A DNA stretch of 64,000 nt from Neomoorella thermoacetica (GTDB lineage Bacteria > Bacillota > DSM-521 > Neomoorellales > Neomoorellaceae), in the NCBI RefSeq assembly GCF_001875325.1, contig NZ_MDDC01000004.1, forward strand, positions 62,001 through 126,000, read 5' to 3'. Below are positions 25,170 to 33,887 of this stretch, one piece after another. The first letter of the stretch is position 1. The number at the start of each line of letters is the position of its first letter. The notes under the pieces are model-generated. The model was not told the origin of the DNA and did no database searches. It worked only from the letters and a program-made list of their open reading frames with translations. The position numbers and the translations under genes were made by a program.

Positions 25170-25208
25170 AAAGCCAGTTGCTTGCATAATTAACCAGCAA
25201 CTGGCTTT
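25170..25208 (+). terminator. Terminator between DUF711 gene and spoVA operon
   Basis: A 12-bp perfect stem (AAAGCCAGTTGC/GCAACTGGCTTT) is followed by a short T run. Behind it, TGTATA (25212) and GATAATA (25237) resemble a sigma-G promoter, but the 19-base spacing is one base longer than usual. Confidence 0.85.
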
Positions 25209-25275
25209 TGGTGTATAAAGAGGCCTGACGCCGGTCGATAATATAGCAGAGCGAAAATGATCGAGGTGAAGGGCA

Positions 25276-25788
25276 ATGGCTGGCAGCACCAAACAGCCGG
25301 GGCCGCCGAAAAAACCCCTGACCCTGGCAGAACAGGTGATGCAGCAAAAGCAAACATACGACCAGCAGGCCTACCAGCGCCTGGCCGACAGCGTTAAACC
25401 CAGGCCCAGGGTTATTGTTAACGCCCTCAATGCCTTCTGGATCGGCGGGGTCATCGCGGCCCTGGCCCAGGTCATCACCCTTATTTTTGCTTCTGCCGGT
25501 TTAAACCCCAGGGATGCTGCTGCCGCAACGGTTATAGTTATGGTTTTCCTGGGGGCTCTCCTGACCGGCCTGGGGATATACGATGAAATTGGTAAAGTCG
25601 CCGGTGCCGGTTCTATTATTCCTATTACCGGTTTCGCAAACTCCATTGTGGCCCCGGCCATGGAGTATAAACGGGAGGGTTTCGTCTTTGGAGTGGCCTC
25701 CCGGATGTTCACCATTGCCGGCCCGGTCCTGGTGTACGGTTTTATTGTTTCGGTTTTAATCGGCTTAATTGCATACTTTTTCTCCTAA
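25276..25788 (+). CDS. spoVAC: SpoVAC, dipicolinate channel membrane protein
   Basis: The 170-residue protein has a soluble N-terminus (residues 1-45) and about four membrane segments (IGGVIAALAQVITLIFA, TVIVMVFLGALLTGLG, GFANSIVAPAMEYKREG, LVYGFIVSVLIGLIAYFF), all matching SpoVAC. It is part of the forespore inner-membrane channel for dipicolinic acid uptake and release. The ribosome site GAGGTGAAGGG precedes the ATG. First gene of the operon. Confidence 0.93.
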   Translation: MAGSTKQPGPPKKPLTLAEQVMQQKQTYDQQAYQRLADSVKPRPRVIVNALNAFWIGGVIAALAQVITLIFASAGLNPRDAAAATVIVMVFLGALLTGLGIYDEIGKVAGAGSIIPITGFANSIVAPAMEYKREGFVFGVASRMFTIAGPVLVYGFIVSVLIGLIAYFFS

Positions 25789-25804
25789 AAGAGGGTGAAA
25801 TCCT

Positions 25805-26818
25805 TTGAGTGCGCCGAAGAGGGTGGGGCAACATACCCTGCAGTTTGCCAACCCGCCGGTGATAGTAGCCACGGCGTCGGTCGTCGGCCCCAAGGAGGGG
25901 GAGGGCCCCCTGGGCGATACCTTTGATATGGTTGTCGATGACAGCTACTTCGGTGAGGAAACCTGGGAAAAGGCCGAACGCAAAATGCTGGAAGAGGCCG
26001 TGAAGATGGTCATCGCCAAGGCCCAGCTCAAACCCCAGGATATCGACTTTCTCCTGGCCGGCGACCTGTTGAACCAGACCATTTCCGCCAATTACGCCGC
26101 CAGGACCCTGGGGATTCCCTTTCTGGGACTTTACGGCGCCTGCTCGACTATGTACGAGGGTATGGCCCTGGCAGCCATGCTCATTGACGGCGGTTTCGCC
26201 CACCATGTAGTGGCCGCCTGCAGCAGCCATTACGATACTGCCGAACGCCAGTACCGTTTTCCCACCGAGCAGGGGATACAGCGGCCACCGACAGCCCAGT
26301 GGACTGTTACCGGGGCCGGCGCAGTCCTGATGGCTCCGGTGGGTAATGGACCCCGGGTAACCCACGCCACCATCGGCCGGGTTCTGGATGTTGGCATCAA
26401 AGACCCCAACGATATGGGTTCTGCCATGGCTCCGGCGGCCGTCGACACCATTGTCCGCCACTTCCAGGATACCGGCCGCGGCCCCATTGATTATGACCTG
26501 ATTATTACCGGTGACCTGGGCCGGGTGGGTCTTGAAATTGCCACCAAACTCCTGGGAGAAAAGAAATATGATGTCTCCAAAAACTACAGCGATTGCGGGG
26601 TCCTGATCTACGACCATGAACGCCAGGATACCCACGCCGGCGGCAGCGGCTGCGCCTGCTCGGCAGTGGTTTTTGCCGGCCACCTGATGGGTAAGCTAAA
26701 CGAAGGCCGCTACAAGCGTATCCTGGGGGTTGGTACCGGGGCGCTCTTAAGCACTACGGCAACCCAGCAGGGCGAGTCCATCCCCGGTATCGGCCACGGG
26801 GTAGTTATCGAAGGCTGA
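25805..26818 (+). CDS. spoVAD: SpoVAD, dipicolinate-binding thiolase-fold protein
   Basis: The 337-residue protein shows SpoVAD signatures: NPPVIVATASVVGPKEGEGP, GACSTMYEGMALAAMLIDGG, SSHYDTAERQYRFP, ITGDLGRVGLEI and the C-terminal GTGALLSTTATQQGESIPG. It is a soluble protein with a thiolase-like fold that binds dipicolinic acid. The start is a TTG 16 bases after spoVAC, with AGAGGGTGAAA ahead. Confidence 0.94.
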   Translation: MSAPKRVGQHTLQFANPPVIVATASVVGPKEGEGPLGDTFDMVVDDSYFGEETWEKAERKMLEEAVKMVIAKAQLKPQDIDFLLAGDLLNQTISANYAARTLGIPFLGLYGACSTMYEGMALAAMLIDGGFAHHVVAACSSHYDTAERQYRFPTEQGIQRPPTAQWTVTGAGAVLMAPVGNGPRVTHATIGRVLDVGIKDPNDMGSAMAPAAVDTIVRHFQDTGRGPIDYDLIITGDLGRVGLEIATKLLGEKKYDVSKNYSDCGVLIYDHERQDTHAGGSGCACSAVVFAGHLMGKLNEGRYKRILGVGTGALLSTTATQQGESIPGIGHGVVIEG

Positions 26819-26936
26819 GCGCTAAGTTTGCTAGCCGGGAACCACCGGAGGCCGGAGCTGTACCCTCCAGACCCCAAGCTGGATGGCATTCACGTCCATT
26901 TTTACCAGAAGCCTATTTTCGGAGGAGTGGGATCCA

Positions 26937-27293
26937 ATGAGCATCGTTATGGCCTTTATCATTGGCGGCCTGATCTGCCTGGTAGGGCAGCTAATTATGG
27001 ACCTGACACCCTACAAGGTGACGCCGGCCCATATCCTCGTCGGTTTCGTTACCGGCGGCGCTATCTTAAGCGCCCTGGGGCTCTATGAGCCCCTGGTGAA
27101 GATCGGGGGAGCCGGGGCTACCATTCCCATTAGCGGTTTCGGCCACAATCTGGCCCAGGGCACCCTGGAGGCCGTCAGGGCCAGGGGCCTGATCGGCGCC
27201 TTCAGCGGCGGCATCGAGGCAGGAGCGGTGGGCATTGCCGCGGCTGTCATCTTTGGTTATATCATGGCCATAATATTCAACCCGCGCGGTTAA
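26937..27293 (+). CDS. spoVAE: SpoVAE(b) membrane protein
   Basis: The 118-residue polytopic protein matches SpoVAEb (FIIGGLICLVGQLIMDLT, GGAGATIPISGFGHNLAQG). The start is ATG 26937, preceded by GGAGGAG; the longer frame from 26883 lacks a ribosome site. It completes the SpoVAC-AD-AEb core found in Clostridia. Confidence 0.92.
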   Translation: MSIVMAFIIGGLICLVGQLIMDLTPYKVTPAHILVGFVTGGAILSALGLYEPLVKIGGAGATIPISGFGHNLAQGTLEAVRARGLIGAFSGGIEAGAVGIAAAVIFGYIMAIIFNPRG

Positions 27294-27313
27294 AGAGTTA
27301 AGGGGAAGAAGCA

Positions 27314-28900
27314 ATGACCATTTCCGGCGACATTGTAAAAGTTAATCCCAATTTAGATATTAACAATAACTGGATTATGAAGGAGCTGGGTGTGGGGCAG
27401 AACTTTGATGTTATCCGGCGGGATATAACTATCGCCGGGCGCCGGGCTACTATGTTTTATATTAATGGTATGGCCCGGGAGGATGTCCTGGTATATATCC
27501 TTACTTCCCTCTCCAGGCTAAAACGCGAGGACGTAGCCCTCGACGCTTATTCCAAGATCTTTAACCAGTATATTAGCTACCTGCAGGTAGAAGCCCTGGA
27601 CGACCTGCATAAAGTCGTTGATAAAATCCTGTCCGGGGGAATTGTCATCATTATAGATGGCTTTAAAAAGGTTATCCACCTCGATGCCAGGAACTTCCCG
27701 ATCCGCAATCCGCAGGAATCTGACCTGGAGCGGGTGGTACGCGGCTCCCGGGATAACTTTGTTGAAACCCTGTTATTCAACGTCAACCTCCTGCGTCGCC
27801 GGGTGCGGGACCCCAAGCTACGGACGGAAATCCTTCAGGTGGGTAGCCGTTCCAAAACCGATGTGGCCGTAGTTTATATTCAAGATATCGCCAACCCGCG
27901 GCTGGTTGATACAATTAAAGAACGAATCAAGGCTATCAAGATGGACGGCCTGCCCATGGCGGAGAAATCCCTGGAGGAGTTTATTAGCCCGGGGAGCTTC
28001 TGGAATCCCTTTCCACGGGTACGCTACACCGAGCGGCCGGATGTAGCTGCCGCCCATCTCTTTGAAGGCCACGTGCTCGTAATGGTGGATACTTCTCCCA
28101 GCGTAATGATCCTGCCGGCAACCATATTCCACCACCTGCAGCACGCCGAGGAGTTTCGCCAGGCGCCCCTCATCGGCACCTTTTTACGGGTGGTGCGCTA
28201 TATAGGGGTGTTTCTTTCGGTGTTTTTACCCCCCCTGTGGCTGTTGGTTGCCTTGCAGCACGATTTACTGCCGCCGGACCTGGCCTGGATTGGCCCCAAA
28301 CAGCTGGGATACATTCCCCTGGTTTGGCAGTTTCTCTTTGCCGAACTGGGCATCGATTTGATGCGCCTGGCGGCCATCCATACCCCGACCTCCCTAGCTA
28401 CCGCCCTGGGTTTGATTGCTGCCGTCCTCATTGGCCAGATAGCGGTGGCGGCAGGTTTCTTTAACCCCGAGGTCATTCTCTATATGGCCGTTGCCGCCGT
28501 GGGTATCTTTGCCACCTCAAGCTATGAACTGGGGATGGCCAACACCCTGGTACGGATTGCCCTGTTAATCGGCGTGGGGCTTTTCCGTCTGCCCGGTTTT
28601 GTGGCCGTTACCATGGGTGTCTTGTTATTGCTGCTGACCACAAAGTCCTTCGGCCTGCCCTACCTGTGGCCCCTGATACCCTTCAACGCCAGCGCCCTGA
28701 AGGACGTCCTGGTCCGGCCACCGGTACCTTTACTGAAACTGCGGTCGAAAGCCCTGCATCTTCTGGATATGGACCGGCAACCCTACCCGGCCCCGGCCCG
28801 CAAACCGTTAAAACGCAGTCTTAAAGAGAAAAAGGAAGAGGAGAAACGCATCTGGCCCGAACTTGAAGAGAAAAAGGAAGATGATGGTAGTGAAGGTTAA
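27314..28900 (+). CDS. spoVAF: SpoVAF/GerA-family spore germination protein
   Basis: This 528-residue protein of the GerA family has a large soluble N-terminus (residues 1-285). Several membrane helices follow (290-460), then a charged Lys/Glu-rich tail. TERPDVAAAHLFEGHVLVMVDTSPSVMILPATIFHHLQ is the conserved pre-membrane block. SpoVAF interacts with the SpoVA channel during germination. It starts 20 bases after spoVAE. Its last codons overlap the start of the DUF2229 gene, tying the spore operon to the following three genes. Confidence 0.9.
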   Translation: MTISGDIVKVNPNLDINNNWIMKELGVGQNFDVIRRDITIAGRRATMFYINGMAREDVLVYILTSLSRLKREDVALDAYSKIFNQYISYLQVEALDDLHKVVDKILSGGIVIIIDGFKKVIHLDARNFPIRNPQESDLERVVRGSRDNFVETLLFNVNLLRRRVRDPKLRTEILQVGSRSKTDVAVVYIQDIANPRLVDTIKERIKAIKMDGLPMAEKSLEEFISPGSFWNPFPRVRYTERPDVAAAHLFEGHVLVMVDTSPSVMILPATIFHHLQHAEEFRQAPLIGTFLRVVRYIGVFLSVFLPPLWLLVALQHDLLPPDLAWIGPKQLGYIPLVWQFLFAELGIDLMRLAAIHTPTSLATALGLIAAVLIGQIAVAAGFFNPEVILYMAVAAVGIFATSSYELGMANTLVRIALLIGVGLFRLPGFVAVTMGVLLLLLTTKSFGLPYLWPLIPFNASALKDVLVRPPVPLLKLRSKALHLLDMDRQPYPAPARKPLKRSLKEKKEEEKRIWPELEEKKEDDGSEG

Positions 28901-29861
28901 GCAGTGGCGATTGGGGGTGCCCCGCGCCCTCTTTTATTATTACTACGCCCCCTGGTGGGAAGCCTTTTTCAAGGCCCTGGGCGCCGAGGTGGTAGTTTCT
29001 CCGCCCACCACCAGGGAGATAATGGACCTGGGGATTAGCCTGGCCGTTGCCGAGGCCTGCCTGCCGGTGAAGGTCTTTTACGGTCATGCCGCCTGGCTGG
29101 CGCCGCGGGTGGAGGCCCTCTTTGTCCCCAGGCTGGTCAGCGTGGAGAAAAAGAGTTTTATCTGCCCCAAGCTCATGGGCCTGCCCGATATGTTGCGAGC
29201 AGCCATTAAAGACTGCCCGCTGGTGATCGACGCCACGGTCGACCTGTCGCGGCGGCCGGAGGAAGGGCTCAGGGCCGCCATCCGGGATACGGCCCGGGCT
29301 ATTGGCGCCAGGGGAAGGCAAGTTGAACGGGCCGGGGAGATAGCCCGGGCCAGGTACTGGGACTGGCTGGCCCGGCAGCAGGAGCAGGGCAGGGAATTTT
29401 CTCCCGGGAAGAAGGAAGGCATAACCCCCGGGGGTCGGCCCCCCCTGGCGGTGGGGCTGTTAGGCCATAACTACCTGCTCCACGATCACTACCTGGGCAT
29501 GGATATTGCCGGTAAAGTTACGCGCCTTGGTGGCAGGGTGATCTTACCGGAAAATTTTGCACCTGAACTGGGGGAAGCCTCCTGCCGCCGGTTGCCCAAG
29601 CGCCTTTACTGGACCCTGGGCCGCAAGATAATGGGTGCAGCCCTCCACCTGATGGAACAGGAAGAAGTCGCCGGTTTGATTCACCTTACAGCCTTCGGCT
29701 GCGGTCCCGATTCCCTGGTGGGCGACCTGGCGGAGCGTTATGCCCACCGGCGCGGCAAGCCCTTTTTACTATTAACCCTGGATGAGCATACTGGCGAGGC
29801 CGGCGTGGAAACCCGCCTGGAGGCCTTTATTGATATGCTGGCCCGGAGGTGTCCGGCATGA
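28881..29861 (+). CDS. DUF2229/HgdB-like acyl-CoA dehydratase-related protein 1
   Basis: This protein of about 326 residues belongs to the COG3580-type family related to 2-hydroxyacyl-CoA dehydratase subunits. It has LGVPRALFYYYYAPWW at the start and Cys residues in AEACLPVKVFYGH, SFICPKLMGLPD and FGCGPDSL, which could hold a [4Fe-4S] cluster. The start is ambiguous (ATG 28881 or 28884, GTG 28890; AAGGAAG upstream), and all lie inside the end of spoVAF. Its stop overlaps the next start (ATGA). The substrate is unknown. Confidence 0.78.
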   Translation: MMVVKVKQWRLGVPRALFYYYYAPWWEAFFKALGAEVVVSPPTTREIMDLGISLAVAEACLPVKVFYGHAAWLAPRVEALFVPRLVSVEKKSFICPKLMGLPDMLRAAIKDCPLVIDATVDLSRRPEEGLRAAIRDTARAIGARGRQVERAGEIARARYWDWLARQQEQGREFSPGKKEGITPGGRPPLAVGLLGHNYLLHDHYLGMDIAGKVTRLGGRVILPENFAPELGEASCRRLPKRLYWTLGRKIMGAALHLMEQEEVAGLIHLTAFGCGPDSLVGDLAERYAHRRGKPFLLLTLDEHTGEAGVETRLEAFIDMLARRCPA

Positions 29862-30940
29862 AGGTAACCTTTCCCCATATGGGCCATCTCTGGCTGGTGT
29901 TGAAGGCAGCCCTGACCGGCATCGGGCTGGAGGTAGTGGTCCCGCCTCCCTGTACCCGTCGTACCCTGGAACTGGGAGTGCGCCATGCCCCGGAATCGGC
30001 CTGCCTGCCCCTGAAAGTCAACCTGGGCAATTTCCTGGAAGCCCAGGAGCTGGGGGCCGATACCATCATCATGGCCGGCGGGGTAGGCCCCTGCCGGATC
30101 GGCTATTACAGCCAGGTGCAGGGGGAGATTCTCCGGGACCTGGGCTGCGCCTATGAAATGATCGTCTTTGAACCTCCGGACGTTCATTTTAGCGAAGTCT
30201 GGGATAAGATTAAGTATTTAAACCGCCGTCCCTGGCAGGAAGGCGTCCACGGGGTCATCATGGCCTGGCTGAAGGCTTGTGCCGTCGACGCCCTGGAACA
30301 GGAAGTCCAGCGCCTGCGGCCGCGGGAAGCCAGTTCCGGGATGGCCGATGCCGTCTTCCGGCGGGCCCTGCAGGAACTGGACGCCGCCGGCAGTCGCAGG
30401 GAAATAAACCGGGTAGTTAAAGAAAAAAAAGAGGAACTGGCGGCCCTTCCCCGGAGACCCGATGTCCGGGTGCTCCGGGTGGGCATCGTCGGGGAGATCT
30501 ATACCGTCCTGGAACCCCTGGTCAACCTGGATATTGAAAAACGCCTGGGGGCCCTGGGAGTAGAGGTAGTCCGGGGCCTCTTCCTCAGCCGCTGGATAAA
30601 CGACAATCTCTTCAAGGGCCTGCTGCCCCTGCCGGGCCATCACCCGGAAAAGACGGCCCCGCCTTTTTTAAACCACTTTGTCGGCGGTCACGGCTGGGAG
30701 TCGGTAGGAGACACGGTAACCTTTGCCCGCAGGGGATGTGACGGCGTCATCCAGCTTGCCCCCCTGACCTGCATGCCGGAGATCGTCGCTCATTCCGTCA
30801 TGCCGGCCGTCCAACAGGCTACCGGCATCCCGGTGATGACCATCTACCTGGACGAGCAAACCGGCGAGGCCGGCCTGCAGACCCGCCTGGAAGCCTTTGT
30901 CGACATGCTCCGGCGGCAGAAGGGCGTGAAAGCGGGGTAA
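29858..30940 (+). CDS. DUF2229/HgdB-like acyl-CoA dehydratase-related protein 2
   Basis: The 360-residue protein belongs to the COG3581-type partner family: KVTFPHMGHLWLVLKAAL, ESACLPLKVNLGNFLEAQELG, GVGPCRIGYYSQVQGEIL, and a C-terminal half with APLTCMPEIVAHSVMPAVQQ and DEQTGEAGLQTRLEAF shared with protein 1. Conserved Cys residues suggest an Fe-S cluster. The start was set at ATG 29858, after GGAGGTG and overlapping the upstream stop. It acts with protein 1 and the activase as a module. Confidence 0.82.
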   Translation: MKVTFPHMGHLWLVLKAALTGIGLEVVVPPPCTRRTLELGVRHAPESACLPLKVNLGNFLEAQELGADTIIMAGGVGPCRIGYYSQVQGEILRDLGCAYEMIVFEPPDVHFSEVWDKIKYLNRRPWQEGVHGVIMAWLKACAVDALEQEVQRLRPREASSGMADAVFRRALQELDAAGSRREINRVVKEKKEELAALPRRPDVRVLRVGIVGEIYTVLEPLVNLDIEKRLGALGVEVVRGLFLSRWINDNLFKGLLPLPGHHPEKTAPPFLNHFVGGHGWESVGDTVTFARRGCDGVIQLAPLTCMPEIVAHSVMPAVQQATGIPVMTIYLDEQTGEAGLQTRLEAFVDMLRRQKGVKAG

Positions 30941-31021
30941 CAAAGCCAGCCAGGAGAACATTCCCTCCCCGGGAAGCAACATAACATACCGGGGCAAGCT
31001 GATGAAAGGAGTTGATCCGAT

Positions 31022-31981
31022 TTGACCTCTATCTACCTGGGCATTGACGTTGGCTCAGTAAGCACCAACATCATTGCCCTGGATACAGACGGTAACTTAA
31101 TCGCTTCCGTTTACCTGCGCACCCGCGGCCAGCCCATCCCGGCCATCCAGGAGGGTTTACGCGAGATCAGGGCTACCCTGGGCCAGGAGGTCACCGTCGC
31201 CGGCGTCGGCACAACCGGCAGCGGCCGGGGCCTGGCGGCCGTTATGACGGGAGCCGATGTGGTTAAAAACGAAATTACCGCCCATGCCGTAGCTGCCAGC
31301 AAGGTCGTGCCCGGTGTCCAGACGGTGCTGGAGATCGGCGGCCAGGATTCCAAGATTATCATCCTCCGCCAGGGGGTAGTGACGGACTTCGCCATGAATA
31401 CCGTCTGCGCCGCCGGTACCGGCTCTTTCCTGGACCAGCAGGCAGCTCGCCTGGGCATTCCTATCGAAGACTTCGGTCGCCTGGCCCTGGAAGCCAGAAA
31501 CCCGGTACGCATCGCCGGCCGCTGTGCCGTCTTTGCCGAATCCGACATGATCCACAAGCAGCAGCAGGGCCACCCCCTGGAGGATATCGTTGCCGGCCTG
31601 TGCGAGGCCATGGTACGTAATTACTTAAATAATGTGGGCAAGGGGAAGGAGATCTTACCGCCGGTGGTCTTCCAGGGCGGGGTGGCGGCCAACGCCGGGA
31701 TGCGCCGGGCCTTCAGCCGTGCCCTGGGGACGGAGGTCATTGTCCCGGAGCATTATGGTGTTATGGGCGCCTACGGGGCCGCCCTCCTGGCCCGGGAAGC
31801 CGGCCCGAAAACGAGCGCCTTCCGGGGCTTTGAGCTTACCGAAAGGGACTTCCGGACCGGCGGCTTCGAATGCCGGGGGTGTGCCAATCACTGTGAAGTG
31901 GTGGAATTAAGGGAAGAAAATGAGGTCCTGGCCCGCTGGGGCGACCGCTGTGGCAAGTGGAGCAATGCCGTAGCCGTCTAG
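31022..31981 (+). CDS. Acyl-CoA dehydratase activase (BadF/HgdC family)
   Basis: The 319-residue ATPase has an ASKHA fold: GIDVGSVSTNIIALD (phosphate 1), VGTTGSGRGLAAV, EIGGQDSKII (phosphate 2) and the Fe-S loop NTVCAAGTGSFLDQQAARLG. Further Cys residues occur at GRCAVFAESDMIH and the C-terminal ECRGCANHCE. A homodimer bridging one [4Fe-4S] cluster uses ATP hydrolysis to drive a low-potential electron into a dehydratase partner. The TTG start follows AAAGGAG at about 11 bases. It lies 81 bases after protein 2, which should be its target. Confidence 0.92.
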   Translation: MTSIYLGIDVGSVSTNIIALDTDGNLIASVYLRTRGQPIPAIQEGLREIRATLGQEVTVAGVGTTGSGRGLAAVMTGADVVKNEITAHAVAASKVVPGVQTVLEIGGQDSKIIILRQGVVTDFAMNTVCAAGTGSFLDQQAARLGIPIEDFGRLALEARNPVRIAGRCAVFAESDMIHKQQQGHPLEDIVAGLCEAMVRNYLNNVGKGKEILPPVVFQGGVAANAGMRRAFSRALGTEVIVPEHYGVMGAYGAALLAREAGPKTSAFRGFELTERDFRTGGFECRGCANHCEVVELREENEVLARWGDRCGKWSNAVAV

Positions 31982-32011
31982 GCACGCCTGGCGAGGCTTT
32001 CCCGGCTTCAG

Positions 32012-32046
32012 CCAGGGGCCGTCTTCCCGAAGCGGCCCTGGGTTTT
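32012..32046 (+). terminator. Terminator of the spoVA-activase operon
   Basis: Stem CCAGGGGCCG (32012-32021) pairs with CGGCCCTGG (32033-32041) with one bulge, followed by GTTTT. It lies 30 bases after the activase stop. Confidence 0.75.
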
Positions 32047-32123
32047 ACAGGTCGCCTGAGCTACCGGCGGCCTGGACTCGGTAATCTTCCGATCGGGATG
32101 CGATAGGCATCAGGATGCCATTT

Positions 32124-33035
32124 TTACCCTTCGCTGGTGGCTGCAACCTGTAAATTTACCCTGGGGGAAGTAAGGATGCCGGCCAGATACTCGCGGAAGG
32201 GGGCGGCGAGATCCGGCCGAGCCAGGGCGAATTCCACCGTCGCCTGGAGGAAGCCCAGCTTGTCACCGATGTCGTAGCGCTTACCCCGGAAACGGTAGGC
32301 GTAGACCCGGTCCTGCCGGGCCAGCAGGCGCAGGGCGTCGGTCAGCTGGATCTCGCCGCCGGCGCCCGGTTTTACTTTCTCCAGGAGGGGGAAGATCGCC
32401 GGCACCAGGATGTAACGGCCAATGACGGCCAGATTGGAGGGAGCTTCCTCGGGCCGGGGCTTCTCGACCAGGTCCCTGACCCGGATGAGGGGGCCGTCGA
32501 CTTCCAGGGGGTCTATGATACCGTAACGGTCTACTTCCTCCCGGGGCACTTCCTGGACGGCGACAATGGTGGCTCCGACTTCTTCATAAACGGCGAGCAT
32601 CTGTTCCAGGCAGGAAGGGGAGTTGACGATAATATCATCCCCCAGGAGGACGGCAAAGGGTTCCTGGCCGATGAATTTGCGGGCGCAGTAAACGGCGTGC
32701 CCCAGGCCCCGTTGCTCCTTCTGGCGGATGTAGTGGATATCGGCGAGTTCGGCAATCCCCTCCACCAGGGCCAGGAGTTCGCCCTTGTCCTTTTCCCGCA
32801 GGAGGTTTTCCAGCTCCAGGGAGCGGTCAAAGTGGTCCTCGATGGCTCGCTTATTTTTACCGGTGATAATCAGGATATCCTCCGCCCCGGCATTAACGGC
32901 TTCTTCAACGATAAATTGAATGGCCGGCTTGTCGACAATGGGTAACATTTCCTTGGGCTGGGCTTTGGTGGCCGGCAGGAAACGGGTACCCCAGCCGGCA
33001 GCGGGAATGATAACTTTCTGGATCCTGGCGGTCAA
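32124..33035 (-). CDS. galU: UTP-glucose-1-phosphate uridylyltransferase GalU
   Basis: This 303-residue enzyme makes UDP-glucose. Signature blocks are [25 protein letters not shown] (N-terminal nucleotide loop), [19 protein letters not shown] and the sugar-contact [12 protein letters not shown]. The start was set at TTG 33035 because GAGGTG lies 6 bases ahead; the upstream ATGs (33095, 33071) have no ribosome site. UDP-glucose is the donor for OtsA encoded two genes upstream, so the operon supplies its own substrate. Confidence 0.95.
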   Translation of the reverse strand: MTARIQKVIIPAAGWGTRFLPATKAQPKEMLPIVDKPAIQFIVEEAVNAGAEDILIITGKNKRAIEDHFDRSLELENLLREKDKGELLALVEGIAELADIHYIRQKEQRGLGHAVYCARKFIGQEPFAVLLGDDIIVNSPSCLEQMLAVYEEVGATIVAVQEVPREEVDRYGIIDPLEVDGPLIRVRDLVEKPRPEEAPSNLAVIGRYILVPAIFPLLEKVKPGAGGEIQLTDALRLLARQDRVYAYRFRGKRYDIGDKLGFLQATVEFALARPDLAAPFREYLAGILTSPRVNLQVAATSEG

Positions 33036-33113
33036 ATGTATCACCTCGTTCTTATTTTCACGTCTATTCATATGTCCCTGGTAATGAAATATCACTCCCT
33101 TTTACCGTTGCCT

Positions 33114-33887
33114 TTATAAAGAAGAGGTGCGGCTGCGGTTGATGAGCTGGAGAAACTCGATAACCTCTGCCGGTGAAGCAAGGTAACAATGGGCGTAGTT
33201 GGACTGCCGTTGGCCGACGCCAATGGCCAGGCCGTTCCCGGGCAGGGCGGCAAAGGCGTCCTCATCGGTACGATCGTCGCCCAGGTATACAGGGAAGGCC
33301 CGGGGCCAGCGGCGGGTGAAGTAGGTAACTGCCAGCCCCTTATTTACGCCCCGGCGGCGAACCTCCAGTACCCTGTGGCCGGGGATTAGTTCCAGGCCCT
33401 CCTGCAAAAAGGGTTTCAGGGCGTGCCGGAATTCTTCCAGGATTCCCGCGGCGACACCGGGTGGGGCCAGCCGGTAATGGAGGGCCACCCCGTCGCCTTT
33501 ATTTTCCACGAGAAGGCCGGGAACACCTGCCGCCAGTTGCCGGGCCAGGCCCAGAATTTCCGGCCAGGGGTTTTTCCCCGGCGGCTGGGGCAGGAGGTCG
33601 ATAACAGGTCCCTCTGGTCCGGCTACCTGTGACCCGTGCAGGGCGGCAAAGAGGAGCCCCGGGACCGGCAGCAAGTTGCGGAGGTCGGCCAGGGTACGGC
33701 CGCTGATAACAGCCAGATGTAACCCCGGCCGGGAAACCAGTTGGCGCAGTAATCTGAGGAGGCAGGGGCCGGGGACGGCTTCTTCCGGCCTGGGAGCCAG
33801 GGGAACCAGGGTGCCGTCATAGTCGCACAGCAGCAGTAGTTCCGGGTACTCCTGTACCTTAGCTGCCAGCTGACCCGGAGACATCAC
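33114..33887 (-). CDS. otsB: Trehalose-6-phosphate phosphatase OtsB
   Basis: The 257-residue HAD-type phosphatase has the nucleophile motif CDYDGTLVPL (residue 22 region), ISGRTLADL (motif 2), RRRGVNKGLAV (Lys) and YLGDDRTDEDAF (acidic motif). It dephosphorylates trehalose-6-phosphate to trehalose. The start codon lies inside otsA with a 29-base overlap, indicating coupling. Confidence 0.94.
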   Translation of the reverse strand: MMSPGQLAAKVQEYPELLLLCDYDGTLVPLAPRPEEAVPGPCLLRLLRQLVSRPGLHLAVISGRTLADLRNLLPVPGLLFAALHGSQVAGPEGPVIDLLPQPPGKNPWPEILGLARQLAAGVPGLLVENKGDGVALHYRLAPPGVAAGILEEFRHALKPFLQEGLELIPGHRVLEVRRRGVNKGLAVTYFTRRWPRAFPVYLGDDRTDEDAFAALPGNGLAIGVGQRQSNYAHCYLASPAEVIEFLQLINRSRTSSL

